From Cryomorphaceae bacterium (lineage in GTDB: Bacteria; Bacteroidota; Bacteroidia; Flavobacteriales; ECT2AJA-044), in contig CP059070.1 in NCBI GenBank assembly GCA_017798125.1, positions 2,294,001 to 2,358,000 of the forward strand: a stretch of DNA of 64,000 bases. Reading direction: 5' to 3'. Within the stretch, counting starts at the first letter, position 1, and the number at the start of each line of letters is the position of its first letter. The translations under genes and the position numbers were made by a program. The notes beneath the pieces are model-generated. The model worked only from the letters and a program-made list of their open reading frames with translations. It did not search any database and had not been told where the DNA came from. Positions 8,071 through 16,342 of the stretch are shown here, one piece after another.

Positions 8071-9147
8071 TTAGAGAAACGGAATCTTCACCACCTCGGC
8101 CTTGATTTCCTTATTGCGGATTTGGATGTAGATCTCCGACCCAGGTGCCTTATGCGATACGGGCACGTAGCCCAGGCCAATGGCTTCACCCAAAGTCGGC
8201 GACTGTGTTCCAGAAGTCACGCGTCCAATCACGTTGCCGGATCCATCGGTAATGGGGTAATCGTGACGTGGAATCCCGCGCTCTTGCATTTTGAATCCAA
8301 CGAGGCGATTCACCAATCCCGCTTCTTTTTGAGCAGCCAGGGCCTCGCTGTTCACGAAGTCCTTGGTAAACTTGGTGACCCACCCTAATCCAGCTTCCAA
8401 AGGCGATGTAGTATCGTCGATGTCGTTTCCGTACAGGCAAAACCCTTTCTCCAAACGAAGCGTATCCCTTGCGCCCAAACCAATGGGTTGAATATCCAGG
8501 TCAGCTCCTGCTTTAAAAACGGCCTCCCAAATGGCTTCAGCCTTGTCGTTATCGAAGTAGATTTCGAATCCTCCAGCACCTGTGTACCCGGTGGCGCTGA
8601 CCAATACGCGATCAAATCCGGCAAACTCCCCTTTTTCAAAGGTGTAATAGGTCATATCCGCCAGATTCATTTCCGTTAGCGATTTCAGCGCTTCAGTTGC
8701 TTTGGGACCTTGAACTGCCAACAAACTGGTCTTGTCCGAAATGTTGATCATCTCTGCACCAAAAGTGTTGTGCTTCGAAATCCAATCCCAATCCTTTTCG
8801 ATGTTCGAGGCATTCACCACAAGCATGTATTCTTCTTCACCCATGCGGTAGACCAACAGGTCATCCACAATACCGCCCGTATCATTGGGCATACAGGCAT
8901 ACTGTACCTTTCCGTCGAAAAGCTTGCTGGCGTCGTTGGAACACACTTTTTGAATGAGGGCCAAGGCTCCTTCCCCACGGATAATGAACTCACCCATGTG
9001 GCTGACGTCAAAAACCCCTACGCCTTCGCGGACGCATTGATGCTCTACTTTCAAGCCTTCATAACTGACCGGCATTTCGTAGCCAGCAAATTCCACCATC
9101 TTAGCCCCTAGGGCCTTGTGTACAGCGGTTAAAGCAGTCGTTTTCAA
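8071..9147 (-). CDS. gcvT: Aminomethyltransferase, glycine cleavage T protein
   Basis: Transfers the methylene group of glycine from lipoyl H protein to tetrahydrofolate. At 358 residues it has family length. The N-terminal folate-binding motifs are clear ([27 protein letters not shown] with the conserved Asp), as are [15 protein letters not shown] and [20 protein letters not shown], and the C-terminal barrel ends with [21 protein letters not shown]. The start codon is TTG (TTGAAAACG); no better upstream start exists in frame. It lies downstream of miaE on the same strand, separated by 57 nt that hold a hairpin repeat. gcvH and gcvP are not in the window. Confidence 0.95.
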   Translation of the reverse strand: MKTTALTAVHKALGAKMVEFAGYEMPVSYEGLKVEHQCVREGVGVFDVSHMGEFIIRGEGALALIQKVCSNDASKLFDGKVQYACMPNDTGGIVDDLLVYRMGEEEYMLVVNASNIEKDWDWISKHNTFGAEMINISDKTSLLAVQGPKATEALKSLTEMNLADMTYYTFEKGEFAGFDRVLVSATGYTGAGGFEIYFDNDKAEAIWEAVFKAGADLDIQPIGLGARDTLRLEKGFCLYGNDIDDTTSPLEAGLGWVTKFTKDFVNSEALAAQKEAGLVNRLVGFKMQERGIPRHDYPITDGSGNVIGRVTSGTQSPTLGEAIGLGYVPVSHKAPGSEIYIQIRNKEIKAEVVKIPFL

Positions 9148-9182
9148 TGTAATCTTCTTTTTGTGTGTAGTACTTATGCTTT

Positions 9183-9199
9183 GCGCCTACGGCGCGATG
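9183..9199 (+). repeat. GATG hairpin repeat, copy 4
   Basis: GCGCC-TAC-GGCGC then GATG, perfect arms, preceded by TTT. It is intergenic between miaE and gcvT and is identical in the 17-nt core to the copy in RNase P RNA. Confidence 0.65.
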
Positions 9200-9204
9200 T
9201 CTCT

Positions 9205-9786
9205 TTATCCGTGGATCAGCTCCTTTGTTCCAAAGCCTTTCATCACCTCTGCCTCATACTCCAATAGGGCATTCCATTTCGGATCCACTTCGTCCTTTCC
9301 GCCAAATTCGCGAGCAAATTTCAAGAACATGGTGTAGTGATTGGCCTCACTGACCATGAGCTTGCGGTAGAACTGGGCCAGTTCTTGATCGACGATGTTT
9401 TCGCTCAAGACCTTAAAGCGTTCGCAGCTCCGCGCTTCAATCAAGGCCGCAATTAAAAGTCGGTGAATCAATCGCAGTTCGCGGTCACCAGTCTTCGGAA
9501 AGAATTCCATGAGCCGGTGGACATACTCATCCTTCCGCTCGCGCCCTAGTACGAGTCCCCGATCCACAATGTGCTTATGGACCATTTTGAAGTGGCTCAT
9601 TTCCTCTTGCGCCAAGGCGCTCATCGCTTCAACGAGTTCACTTTTCTCCGGATAGCTGATGATCAGCGAAATAGCGGTACTCGCTGCCTTTTGCTCACAG
9701 TACGCGTGATCCGTTAGAATCTCTTCGATGTTCTTTTCGGCGATGTTGACCCAGCGCGGGTCCGTAGGTAATTTAAGTCCTAGCAT
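9205..9786 (-). CDS. miaE: tRNA-(ms2io6A) hydroxylase
   Basis: Di-iron monooxygenase acting on the modified adenosine at position 37 of tRNA. The ferritin-like four-helix bundle shows the carboxylate/His ligand pattern: EQKAASTAISLI, QEEMSHFKMVHKH, ALIEARSCERF and VSEANHYTMF. The length of 193 residues matches the family. It is upstream of gcvT in the same direction, with a terminator-like hairpin and another repeat copy just ahead of it. Reading the iron ligands by eye is supportive but not proof of the exact substrate; the modification requires MiaA and MiaB, which lie elsewhere. Confidence 0.9.
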   Translation of the reverse strand: MLGLKLPTDPRWVNIAEKNIEEILTDHAYCEQKAASTAISLIISYPEKSELVEAMSALAQEEMSHFKMVHKHIVDRGLVLGRERKDEYVHRLMEFFPKTGDRELRLIHRLLIAALIEARSCERFKVLSENIVDQELAQFYRKLMVSEANHYTMFLKFAREFGGKDEVDPKWNALLEYEAEVMKGFGTKELIHG

Positions 9787-9816
9787 GTCGGCTGAAATTG
9801 AGGCTCAAAAGTAAAT

Positions 9817-9843
9817 AAAAAAGCCCTGCGGAACAGGGCTTTT
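9817..9843 (-). terminator. Terminator of the outer-membrane protein gene
   Basis: AAAAGCCCTG / CAGGGCTTTT stem with a five-base loop and T run on the minus strand, just after the stop of the downstream-facing beta-barrel gene. Confidence 0.8.
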
Positions 9844-9844
9844 G

Positions 9845-9861
9845 CATCGCGCCGTAGGCGC
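9845..9861 (-). repeat. GATG hairpin repeat, copy 5
   Basis: CATC then GCGCC-GTA-GGCGC, perfect. It sits between the stop of the beta-barrel gene and its terminator, in opposite orientation to copy 4. Confidence 0.65.
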
Positions 9862-9872
9862 AGATAACAGTG

Positions 9873-10661
9873 TTATAGGACGAAGGTGGCCCCGAGCAAG
9901 GGGCCAATGACATTCACCTTGGTGTCTACCCCGTCATCGACGCGCTTGTATTGAAAGTTGCGGAAGCCAGCGGTGATCAAAAGCCAGTCGTTCATTTTGA
10001 AGGTATTGAGGTAATTCAGATTCCAACTGTACTTGGCAGAGTTTCCAATACCAAAGCCACCGTAATCGAAGCCTATGTTCATCTTAACGGCGGGGCTGAA
10101 TACAAAGGAGGACTGCAGGCCCAGCATTAAATCGAACCATTCCTGTTTTTCCTGGAATCCATCGGTGATGGGATCACCAATGCCGATATCTAAAGTGTAG
10201 TCCAGGTTGACATCGTTCAGCCAGTACTTCGCCCCAACAGTCGCACTTAGGGTCCAAACATCCACAACCCTATTCTCATCGGTCAGTCGCTGTCCGGCAA
10301 ATACGTATCCTACCTTGTTGTCCACAATCCACTGTCGGATACTGAAATCTACTTCGAGGAAATCGCCTTGATCTCCGCTACCCAACAGTGCGTACGTTCC
10401 GTCCACTGTCACAAACCACCTTTCGTATTGCGCCGTTGCAATGGCCTGAAATCCAAAATTGGTCAGACTGCTCAAATCTTTAAAGTTTTGCCGAATGGCT
10501 TCTCCTTCAACATCCGTGGATTGCGCCGCCAAGAAGGCGTAAGGGGAAATCGAAAAAGTCCATCCTTCGCGTTCCTGATAAGTCTCGAAGAAGGCTTCGG
10601 CATTCTGGGCATATCCTGCGCTTGCTGTGCACAGGAGTAAGAGAGTAAGGAGTTTCTTCAT
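9873..10661 (-). CDS. Outer-membrane beta-barrel protein, unknown function
   Basis: A 262-residue exported protein. The signal peptide MKKLLTLLLLCTASAGYAQ is followed by alternating polar/aromatic strands typical of a small outer-membrane barrel (FSISPYAFLAAQSTDVEG, YERWFVTVDGTYALLGSGD, VGYVFAGQRL, GAKYWLNDVNLDYTLDIGIGD) and a C-terminal strand ending LGATFVL. The pattern resembles uncharacterised porin-like proteins of Bacteroidota. No transported substrate can be assigned. It is a single gene with its own terminator. Confidence 0.7.
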   Translation of the reverse strand: MKKLLTLLLLCTASAGYAQNAEAFFETYQEREGWTFSISPYAFLAAQSTDVEGEAIRQNFKDLSSLTNFGFQAIATAQYERWFVTVDGTYALLGSGDQGDFLEVDFSIRQWIVDNKVGYVFAGQRLTDENRVVDVWTLSATVGAKYWLNDVNLDYTLDIGIGDPITDGFQEKQEWFDLMLGLQSSFVFSPAVKMNIGFDYGGFGIGNSAKYSWNLNYLNTFKMNDWLLITAGFRNFQYKRVDDGVDTKVNVIGPLLGATFVL

Positions 10662-10681
10662 GTCCCTAAAATTAGAAAATG

Positions 10682-10829
10682 GAGAGGATTAGCAAGACGT
10701 CGAGAGGATTAGCTAGTGCTGATCCTTGAGGGAGAGGATGCAAGAGAATGAAAAAAGCAATGCTGTCGCATTGGATTCTTTTGAAGCCACTTCATTAAAG
10801 CATGCTTCAATCAGTGGCTTCAAAAAGAA
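10682..10829. repeat. Structured non-coding stretch: direct repeat and two hairpins
   Basis: This part of the 208-nt gap between the barrel gene and tRNA-Pro holds GAGAGGATTAGC twice in direct repeat, then CAATGC-TGTC-GCATTG (10758-10773), then a long inverted repeat at 10776-10829 whose arms read CTTTTGAAGCCACT and its complement around a 21-nt loop that itself contains AAGCATGCTT. No open frame with codon bias is present. It may be mRNA leader structure, transcript ends or a degraded element. The function is unknown. Confidence 0.5.
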
Positions 10830-10858
10830 AAACCCGCAATCCTCATTGCGGGCTTTTT
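10827..10858 (-). terminator. Terminator downstream of tRNA-Pro
   Basis: CCCGCAAT-CCTC-ATTGCGGG stem flanked by A and T runs on both sides. It lies 12 nt beyond the tRNA 3' end on the minus strand and may work in both directions. Confidence 0.8.
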
Positions 10859-10869
10859 CCATTCTCTTG

Positions 10870-10944
10870 TCGGGGTGAGAGGATTTGAACCTCCGATCTC
10901 ACGCCCCCCAGACGTGCGCTTTAACCGGACTAAGCTACACCCCG
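10870..10944 (-). tRNA. tRNA-Pro(GGG)
   Basis: A cloverleaf can be drawn by hand: acceptor CGGGGTG/CACCCCG, D arm GCTT/AAGC, anticodon stem CACGT/GCGTG with loop CTGGGGG giving anticodon GGG, and T arm GGAGG-TTCAAAT-CCTCT. CCA is not encoded. The discriminator is A. Confidence 0.93.
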
Positions 10945-11030
10945 ATACTCAACAAGCATTGTGATATTTACGTTATCAAAATACCCGATCTTGAGGGGCC
11001 CCAAAATTAGGATTACTTTCGCAAAATCCA

Positions 11031-13385
11031 ATGAAAAAGATAAGCTTCATCATAGCACTTCTCTGGTCCGCAGCCTTGTGGTCACAGGAGTCCTATACAG
11101 TGAGTGGGTACCTCACTGATGAGGCTTCTGGCGAGTCTTTAATTGGAGCGAACGTCTTTGAGCCGGCACAAGGATTGGGTACTTCCACGAATGCCTATGG
11201 ATTTTACTCCCTGACCTTGAAAGAAGGCTTCGTGAACATTCGTGTTTCCTATCTGGGCTATAAAGAGGAGAGCTTTACCTTCAAGCTGGATGCTGACACG
11301 GTACTCTCCCTCCCACTGAGGGCCTCATCACTAATCACCGATGAAGTCATTGTCACTGCTGATTCTCCGGACAAGAACGTTCAAAGCGCGGATATGGGTC
11401 GGGTTGATTTGAAACTCGATATCATCCGGCAAATTCCCGTAGTTGGTGGAGAGGTCGATGTCTTGAAGTCCATTCAGCTGCTCCCGGGAGTTCAGAGTGC
11501 AGCAGAAGGCTCTAGCGGGTTCTTTGTCCGCGGTGGTGGAGCAGACCAAAACCTTATCCTTTTGGATGAAGCCGTCGTTTACAATGCCTCTCACCTACTT
11601 GGTTTTTTCAGCATCTTCAACGCGGATGCTTTAAAGAACGTGGAGCTCATCAAGGGCGGAATGCCGGCCAACTACGGTGGTCGCCTATCCTCTGTACTGG
11701 AAATAAGCCAAAGGGACGGGAACTATAAAAGACATCAACAGCAAGGCGGCATTGGCTTGATTGCCTCCCGAATAACCGCTGAAGGGCCTATCGTGGAAAA
11801 CCGATCCAGCTATCTATTCTCGGCTCGTAGAACCTATGTGGATCTCTTTCTAGACCCCTTCATCAACGGGACTGAATTTGAAGGGAACAGTTACTTTTTC
11901 TATGACCTCAACTTGAAACTCAACCACCGGATCACCGATAAGGACCGGATTTTCTTTTCTGGCTATTTCGGACGTGACGATTTCGTTTTCCAAGATCCAA
12001 AAAGCGAGTTTGAAACGGCTATCCCTTGGGGCAATGCGACGGCGAGCTTACGTTGGAATCACCTTTTCTCCGATAAGCTCTTTGTCAATACAACGGCCGT
12101 ATTTAGCGATTACTACTTCCAGTACGAAGCATCCAATTCGAGCTTCGACTACGAACTCTTCAGTGGTGTTCAGGACTGGACCTTGAAAACAGACTTCAGC
12201 TTCCATCCGAATCCTAAGAACCGCGTAAAATTTGGGGCAAATTACATACGGCACATCATAACGCCCAGCAATGTTGGAGGTCGACAACAGAACACCTCTT
12301 TTGGGGCTGAGGGTGTCAATCGACAACACGCTCATGAGGCGGCTGTGTACGCTCTAAATGACTTTGATGTGACCAACCGTTTGAGAATCAACGTGGGTAT
12401 GCGCGTTTCATTTTTTAGCCAAGTAGGTCCGTTTGATCGGTACTTGAAAGACCCATCGGGCTCCATTGAAGACACGGTTAGCTACCGCACGGGAGAGACG
12501 GTTCAAAGCTACCTTGGATGGGAGCCGCGATTCAGTATGCGGTACCGGCTTCAAGAGAACAGCTCCATCAAGGTGGGAGCCGTTCGCAATTATCAGTACA
12601 TCCACCTTGTGACCTTCTCAGCCCTTGGCTTGCCTTCAGACCTCTGGCTGCCTTCTTCGGACATCATTAAGCCTCAAATTGGTCATCAATACAGTATTGG
12701 TTACTTCCAGAACTTCCGAAACAACACCTTTGAATTCAGTGTGGAAGCTTACTATAAGGAGTTGGAGAATCTCGTTGCCTACAAGGAAGGTGTAACGCCT
12801 AATGAAAATGTAGCCGACAACCCAGACAACAACCTGACTTTTGGAACAGGTGAAGCCTATGGCGTCGAATTCTTCTTAAAAAAGAATACCGGAAAATTAA
12901 CGGGCTGGATCGGGTACACCTGGAGCAGAAGTATTCGGTACTTCCCAGAGCTCAACGAGGGCAATACCTTCTTGGCCATTTACGACCGCCCCAACGATAT
13001 TTCCGTGGCCTTGAACTATCGACTGAATGATCGATGGAGCTTTGGGAGCGTCTTTGTCTATGGAACCGGGGCCAATTACACTCCTCCGAAATCTCGATAT
13101 ATGATCGATGGACGGCTGTACACCGAATGGGGACCGCGAAACAGCAAGCGACTGCCAGCCTACCATCGGTTGGATCTCAGCGCCACGTGGATCGCCAAGA
13201 AAACAGAGCGGTTTGAAAGCTCCTTTGTCTTCAGCGTATACAACGCTTACAATCGACAGAACCCCTTCTTCATCTTCTTTGATGATCAAGGCTCTATACT
13301 AGAAGGCACCTACAGCCTTTCCGCACAGCAAGTCACCCTCTTCCCTATTCTCCCGAGCATCACCTGGAATTTCAAGTTTCTATGA
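11031..13385 (+). CDS. TonB-dependent outer-membrane receptor
   Basis: A 784-residue receptor. The signal peptide MKKISFIIALLWSAALWSQ is followed by a carboxypeptidase-regulatory-like domain (VSGYLTDEASGESLIGANVF), a plug domain (LKSIQLLPGVQSAAEGSSGFFVRGGGADQ-type region with LDEAVVYN and GGMPANYGGRLSSVLEI) and a 22-strand type barrel ending in SITWNFKFL. It imports a ligand using TonB energy. No SusD partner follows; instead a DUF4249 lipoprotein overlaps its stop by 4 nt, a pairing seen repeatedly in Bacteroidota. The substrate is unknown. The start lies about 14 nt after a weak TACTTTCG -7-like box. Confidence 0.92.
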   Translation: MKKISFIIALLWSAALWSQESYTVSGYLTDEASGESLIGANVFEPAQGLGTSTNAYGFYSLTLKEGFVNIRVSYLGYKEESFTFKLDADTVLSLPLRASSLITDEVIVTADSPDKNVQSADMGRVDLKLDIIRQIPVVGGEVDVLKSIQLLPGVQSAAEGSSGFFVRGGGADQNLILLDEAVVYNASHLLGFFSIFNADALKNVELIKGGMPANYGGRLSSVLEISQRDGNYKRHQQQGGIGLIASRITAEGPIVENRSSYLFSARRTYVDLFLDPFINGTEFEGNSYFFYDLNLKLNHRITDKDRIFFSGYFGRDDFVFQDPKSEFETAIPWGNATASLRWNHLFSDKLFVNTTAVFSDYYFQYEASNSSFDYELFSGVQDWTLKTDFSFHPNPKNRVKFGANYIRHIITPSNVGGRQQNTSFGAEGVNRQHAHEAAVYALNDFDVTNRLRINVGMRVSFFSQVGPFDRYLKDPSGSIEDTVSYRTGETVQSYLGWEPRFSMRYRLQENSSIKVGAVRNYQYIHLVTFSALGLPSDLWLPSSDIIKPQIGHQYSIGYFQNFRNNTFEFSVEAYYKELENLVAYKEGVTPNENVADNPDNNLTFGTGEAYGVEFFLKKNTGKLTGWIGYTWSRSIRYFPELNEGNTFLAIYDRPNDISVALNYRLNDRWSFGSVFVYGTGANYTPPKSRYMIDGRLYTEWGPRNSKRLPAYHRLDLSATWIAKKTERFESSFVFSVYNAYNRQNPFFIFFDDQGSILEGTYSLSAQQVTLFPILPSITWNFKFL

Positions 13386-14272
13386 AAAAGTTCATGCATC
13401 ATATCTTAATGATTCTGGCTTTCGCCCTCACGGGCGGATGCGAGAGCGAGATCGATCTGGATATCGATGCTTTTGAGGATCGTATCGTTGTGGAAGGATA
13501 CATTACTTCCGGACAATACGCTCGCGTTTCCCTGACCCGAAACGTCGGCTTTTTCGATCCTATTGACCTAACCAATGTTGAAGATTTCATCATTGAGGAT
13601 GCCATTGTCGTCATAACAGACGGAACCATTCGGGACACCTGTATCTTTGATCTCAACGAAGGGTACTTACCGCCTGTCGCCTACTTTGGACAAGAAATCA
13701 TTGGACAAGAAAATCGGCGTTACGATCTTGAGGTGTACGTCGATGGAAAGGTACTCACGGCGACCACCCTTATTCCGAGGGTTCAGCCCTTGGACTCTCT
13801 TTGGTGGTTCCCGGATGCGGTTCACCTGGAAACTGGAGATAGTATCGGTCCCATCTATTATCAATTCTCCGATCCGGACACCTTAGGCAATAACCATCGA
13901 CTCGCCTATCAACGTATTGGGATAGATGATATCCCATACGCCACCTCTGGGGCCACTCGAACCGATCGCTTGGTCAATGGCCTTACCTATGAATCCACGG
14001 TGTATCGATCTCGAACCTATGCCGAGCGCTATGACTCATCCGTGAGTGAGGAAATTCCCGATCAATTCCGTTTTGTGCCGGGACAGACCGTAGCACTGTA
14101 TTGGAACGCCATTGATCCAGTGACCTATGAATTTTGGCAAAGTACCCGAAACAACGAGGCGAGTGATGCCTTCAGCCCCTCTCAAAACTTGGCTTCTAAT
14201 ATTCAAGGAGAAGGCGGTATTGGAATCTGGGGTGGATATGCCGAGTCCATCGACACTGTTTATATTCCATAA
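13382..14272 (+). CDS. DUF4249 lipoprotein partner of the TonB receptor
   Basis: A 296-residue lipoprotein with signal MKKFMHHILMILAFALTGGC, where the lipobox is LTGGC. The mature part shows the DUF4249 pattern: VVEGYITSGQYARVSLTRNV, VEDFIIEDAIVVITDG, and a later RFVPGQTVALYWNAIDPVTYEFWQS, ending near NIQGEGGIGIWGGYAESIDTVYIP. By family context it is a surface or periplasmic partner that assists ligand capture by the preceding TonB receptor; the mechanism is not established. ATGA overlap with the receptor implies coupled translation. The lipobox codons show a degenerate hairpin resembling the repeat family. Confidence 0.85.
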   Translation: MKKFMHHILMILAFALTGGCESEIDLDIDAFEDRIVVEGYITSGQYARVSLTRNVGFFDPIDLTNVEDFIIEDAIVVITDGTIRDTCIFDLNEGYLPPVAYFGQEIIGQENRRYDLEVYVDGKVLTATTLIPRVQPLDSLWWFPDAVHLETGDSIGPIYYQFSDPDTLGNNHRLAYQRIGIDDIPYATSGATRTDRLVNGLTYESTVYRSRTYAERYDSSVSEEIPDQFRFVPGQTVALYWNAIDPVTYEFWQSTRNNEASDAFSPSQNLASNIQGEGGIGIWGGYAESIDTVYIP

Positions 14273-14315
14273 TAACTTTGTAACCCCTCTGACATTCTGG
14301 CCTTGCCAATCTTTG

Positions 14316-14323
14316 TAATTTTG
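14316..14323 (+). promoter_or_regulatory. -7 promoter box for trxB
   Basis: TAATTTTG matches TAnnTTTG about 20 nt ahead of the trxB start; a T-rich stretch precedes it, but no clear -33 box at ideal spacing. Confidence 0.5.
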
Positions 14324-14342
14324 TCTTGTAAATGATTAAGCT

Positions 14343-15317
14343 ATGAGCAACACAATCGAAAAACTGGACACCGTCATCATTGGATCGGGTCCAGCAGGAT
14401 ATACCGCAGCCATCTATGCGGCCCGCGCAGACTTGAAGCCGGTGATGATTCAAGGAATGGAGCCTGGAGGTCAATTGACCACCACCACGGACGTGGAGAA
14501 CTTCCCTGGATATCCAAAGGGAATTACTGGTCCTGCCATGATGGAGGAACTCAAAGAACAAGCCGAGCGCTTTGGAACTGAGGTACGTTGGGGTATGGTG
14601 ACCAAAGTGGAGTTCAGCGATGAGCCGGGAGCTTACCACAAGCTTTGGGTCGACGGAAAAACAGAAATCCACGCGCGCACGGTGATCATTTCTACTGGTG
14701 CTACTGCTAAGTACCTAGGATTGGAGTCAGAGAAGACCTACGCCGGTTCTGGGGTAAGTGCTTGTGCTGTATGTGATGGATTCTTCTATAAAGGCATGGA
14801 CGTAGCCATCGTTGGTGGTGGAGATACCGCTGCTGAAGAAGCAACTTACCTATCGAAGTTGGCCAAGCACGTTCACATGTTGGTGCGTCGTGATGAGTTG
14901 CGCGCATCTAAAGCGATGCAGCACCGCGTATTCAATACGCCAAACATTACCGTTCACTGGAACACGGAAGCCGAAGAAATCTTCGGAAGCAATGTGGTAG
15001 AAGGAGTTCGCGTGGTGAACAACCAAAGCGGTGAGAAAACTGAATTGGCCATCCAAGGATTCTTTGTGGCCATTGGACACAAACCAAATACGGACATCTT
15101 CGAAGGTCAATTGGATATGGATGATGTCGGTTACCTCAATGTACAGGCAGGTAGTACGCGCACGCGGAAACCTGGAGTATTTGCTTCAGGAGATGTGATG
15201 GACAGCGTCTACCGTCAAGCGGTGACTGCTGCCGGAACAGGTTGTATGGCTGCCTTGGACGCCGAACGCTACTTGGCAGAATTTGAGAATGTCGAAGAAG
15301 AAGTGGCTGCTGGATAA
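14343..15317 (+). CDS. trxB: Thioredoxin-disulfide reductase
   Basis: NADPH-dependent flavoprotein that reduces thioredoxin in the cytoplasm. The FAD site is GSGPAGYTAA at residues 14-23. The redox pair is CAVC at residues 141-144. The NADPH site is VGGGDTAAEEA near residue 157 with MLVRRDELRAS, and FAD closure is GVFASGDVMDSVYRQAVTAAGTGCMAA. The length of 324 residues is normal. It has its own promoter and terminator, so it is monocistronic. With BshA elsewhere in the window, it suggests a thioredoxin plus bacillithiol thiol system. Confidence 0.97.
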   Translation: MSNTIEKLDTVIIGSGPAGYTAAIYAARADLKPVMIQGMEPGGQLTTTTDVENFPGYPKGITGPAMMEELKEQAERFGTEVRWGMVTKVEFSDEPGAYHKLWVDGKTEIHARTVIISTGATAKYLGLESEKTYAGSGVSACAVCDGFFYKGMDVAIVGGGDTAAEEATYLSKLAKHVHMLVRRDELRASKAMQHRVFNTPNITVHWNTEAEEIFGSNVVEGVRVVNNQSGEKTELAIQGFFVAIGHKPNTDIFEGQLDMDDVGYLNVQAGSTRTRKPGVFASGDVMDSVYRQAVTAAGTGCMAALDAERYLAEFENVEEEVAAG

Positions 15318-15339
15318 GCGCCACACTCTATAAAATGGC

Positions 15340-15376
15340 AAAGCCGCCCTCCTTTTAGGAAGGCGGCTTTGTTTTT
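15340..15376. terminator. Terminator shared by trxB and rnpB
   Basis: AAAGCCGCC-TCC / GGA-GGCGGCTTT stem with a T run on the plus strand and an A run on the other side. It lies between two convergent transcripts. Confidence 0.85.
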
Positions 15377-15384
15377 GTCGGATA

Positions 15385-15755
15385 AAGGCGAACCTATAAG
15401 CCGGATTCTGTCCATCGCGCCGTAGGCGCAAAGTCTGTCATTTATCTAGCCGCACGCTCACGCGTACGATCGGCATCGACCTACCCCCCGGTTCGAGCGA
15501 GCAGCCCTCAATCCCGGTATACACGGTCTTTCAACCCATAGAGTTTACCCAGCTGCACCGGTTACCCGATGCACTGGTGGGCTCTTACCCCACCTTTTCA
15601 CCCTTACCCCGCAAGCGAGGCGGTTCTTTTCTGCGGCACTGGTCGTACCCCCGTATCCGATCGGAGGCCCTTCCCGTTAGGAAGTATGGTGCTCTGAGTT
15701 GTCCGGACTTTCCTCCCCCAGGCTAAGCCTGGCAGCGACAGAACGGTTCGCAAAA
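15385..15755 (-). ncRNA. rnpB: RNase P RNA, bacterial type A
   Basis: Catalytic RNA that matures tRNA 5' ends. On the minus strand the P4 5' element GAGGAAAGTCCGGAC and its 3' partner ACAGAATCCGGCTTAT are present, with conserved core segments GGGTAAGGGTGAAAAGGT and AAACTCTATGGGTTGAAAGACC. The ends are set by P1 pairing GCGAACC with GGTTCGC, and P2 by TCTGTC with GACAGA. Between the P2 and P4 3' strands, at the usual place of helix P19, sits a perfect copy of the dispersed hairpin repeat. It follows the Smr gene directly, so its promoter must lie in that gene. The ends are accurate to a few nucleotides. Confidence 0.93.
15413..15429 (-). repeat. GATG hairpin repeat, copy 6, inside RNase P RNA
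   Basis: CATC then GCGCC-GTA-GGCGC, perfect arms. In RNA sense it reads TTTGCGCC-TAC-GGCGCGATGG, filling the P19 position of rnpB. The 17-nt core is identical to copies 4, 5 and 9. Confidence 0.7.
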
Positions 15756-15759
15756 TCGT

Positions 15760-16311
15760 TTATAAAAGAACTTCTGTGGCTCCGAAGCCATATTTCTGGA
15801 AGGCCGCATCAAAGTGCTCCAGATGATAGACTTCATCCAACAGTCGACAAATTTCGTGTTTTAATACACCCGCTCCAACTCCGTGGATGAAAACCACCCG
15901 GTGTAAGTTGTTCTCCAAGGCATGTCGCATCTTGCGTTCAAAGTGCTCCATTTGAATGCGAAGCTTGTCGTGGGAGTTGAGTCCTCGCTCGGTATCAACC
16001 AGCTGGTGTATGTGCAAATCGACCTCCATATCCACCTTTCGGGTGCGTCGACTGTGCTTTTTGGAGCCTCTTTGGCCTTTAGGGCTTGGGCTTCCTTCCT
16101 TTTCCCTGATGAGCTTGGGTAACTCTTCTGCATCGGTTGCACGCGTGATGTCGTAGGTTTCACCGGCATCAATGACAAGCTCATGACTCCAGGCCTCTTC
16201 TTGAAAACCATCATCGGTAATAAAGGTGATTAGATTGCCACGGACCTCGCTCACCGTGCCTTCCAACACGTCGTCGACCATAACGACCCGCATACCGGTT
16301 TTAATTTCCAT
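15760..16311 (-). CDS. Smr-domain protein with DUF2027-type N-terminus
   Basis: A 183-residue protein. The N-terminal half has a small beta domain (GMRVVMVDDVLEGTVSEVRGNLITF) and a basic linker (KGQRGSKKHSRRTRK). The C-terminal Smr domain shows VDLHIHQLV at its start and the nuclease loop VVFIHGVGAGVLKHEI (HGxGxGxL). Smr domains nick DNA or RNA; in MutS2 and SMR proteins they act in recombination control or cleavage of mRNA on stalled ribosomes. The internal start MEIKTGMRVV is preferred because it begins the conserved domain. RNase P RNA is immediately downstream. Confidence 0.85.
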   Translation of the reverse strand: MEIKTGMRVVMVDDVLEGTVSEVRGNLITFITDDGFQEEAWSHELVIDAGETYDITRATDAEELPKLIREKEGSPSPKGQRGSKKHSRRTRKVDMEVDLHIHQLVDTERGLNSHDKLRIQMEHFERKMRHALENNLHRVVFIHGVGAGVLKHEICRLLDEVYHLEHFDAAFQKYGFGATEVLL

Positions 16312-16342
16312 AGTGCAAAAATACAACCTACTTTTACGCCAA

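Noticed and set aside
13422-13440. CGCCC-TCAC-GGGCG followed by GATG in the DUF4249 lipobox
   Set aside because: Core CC-TAC-GG is lacking; it may be a degenerate relative, mentioned only in a finding.
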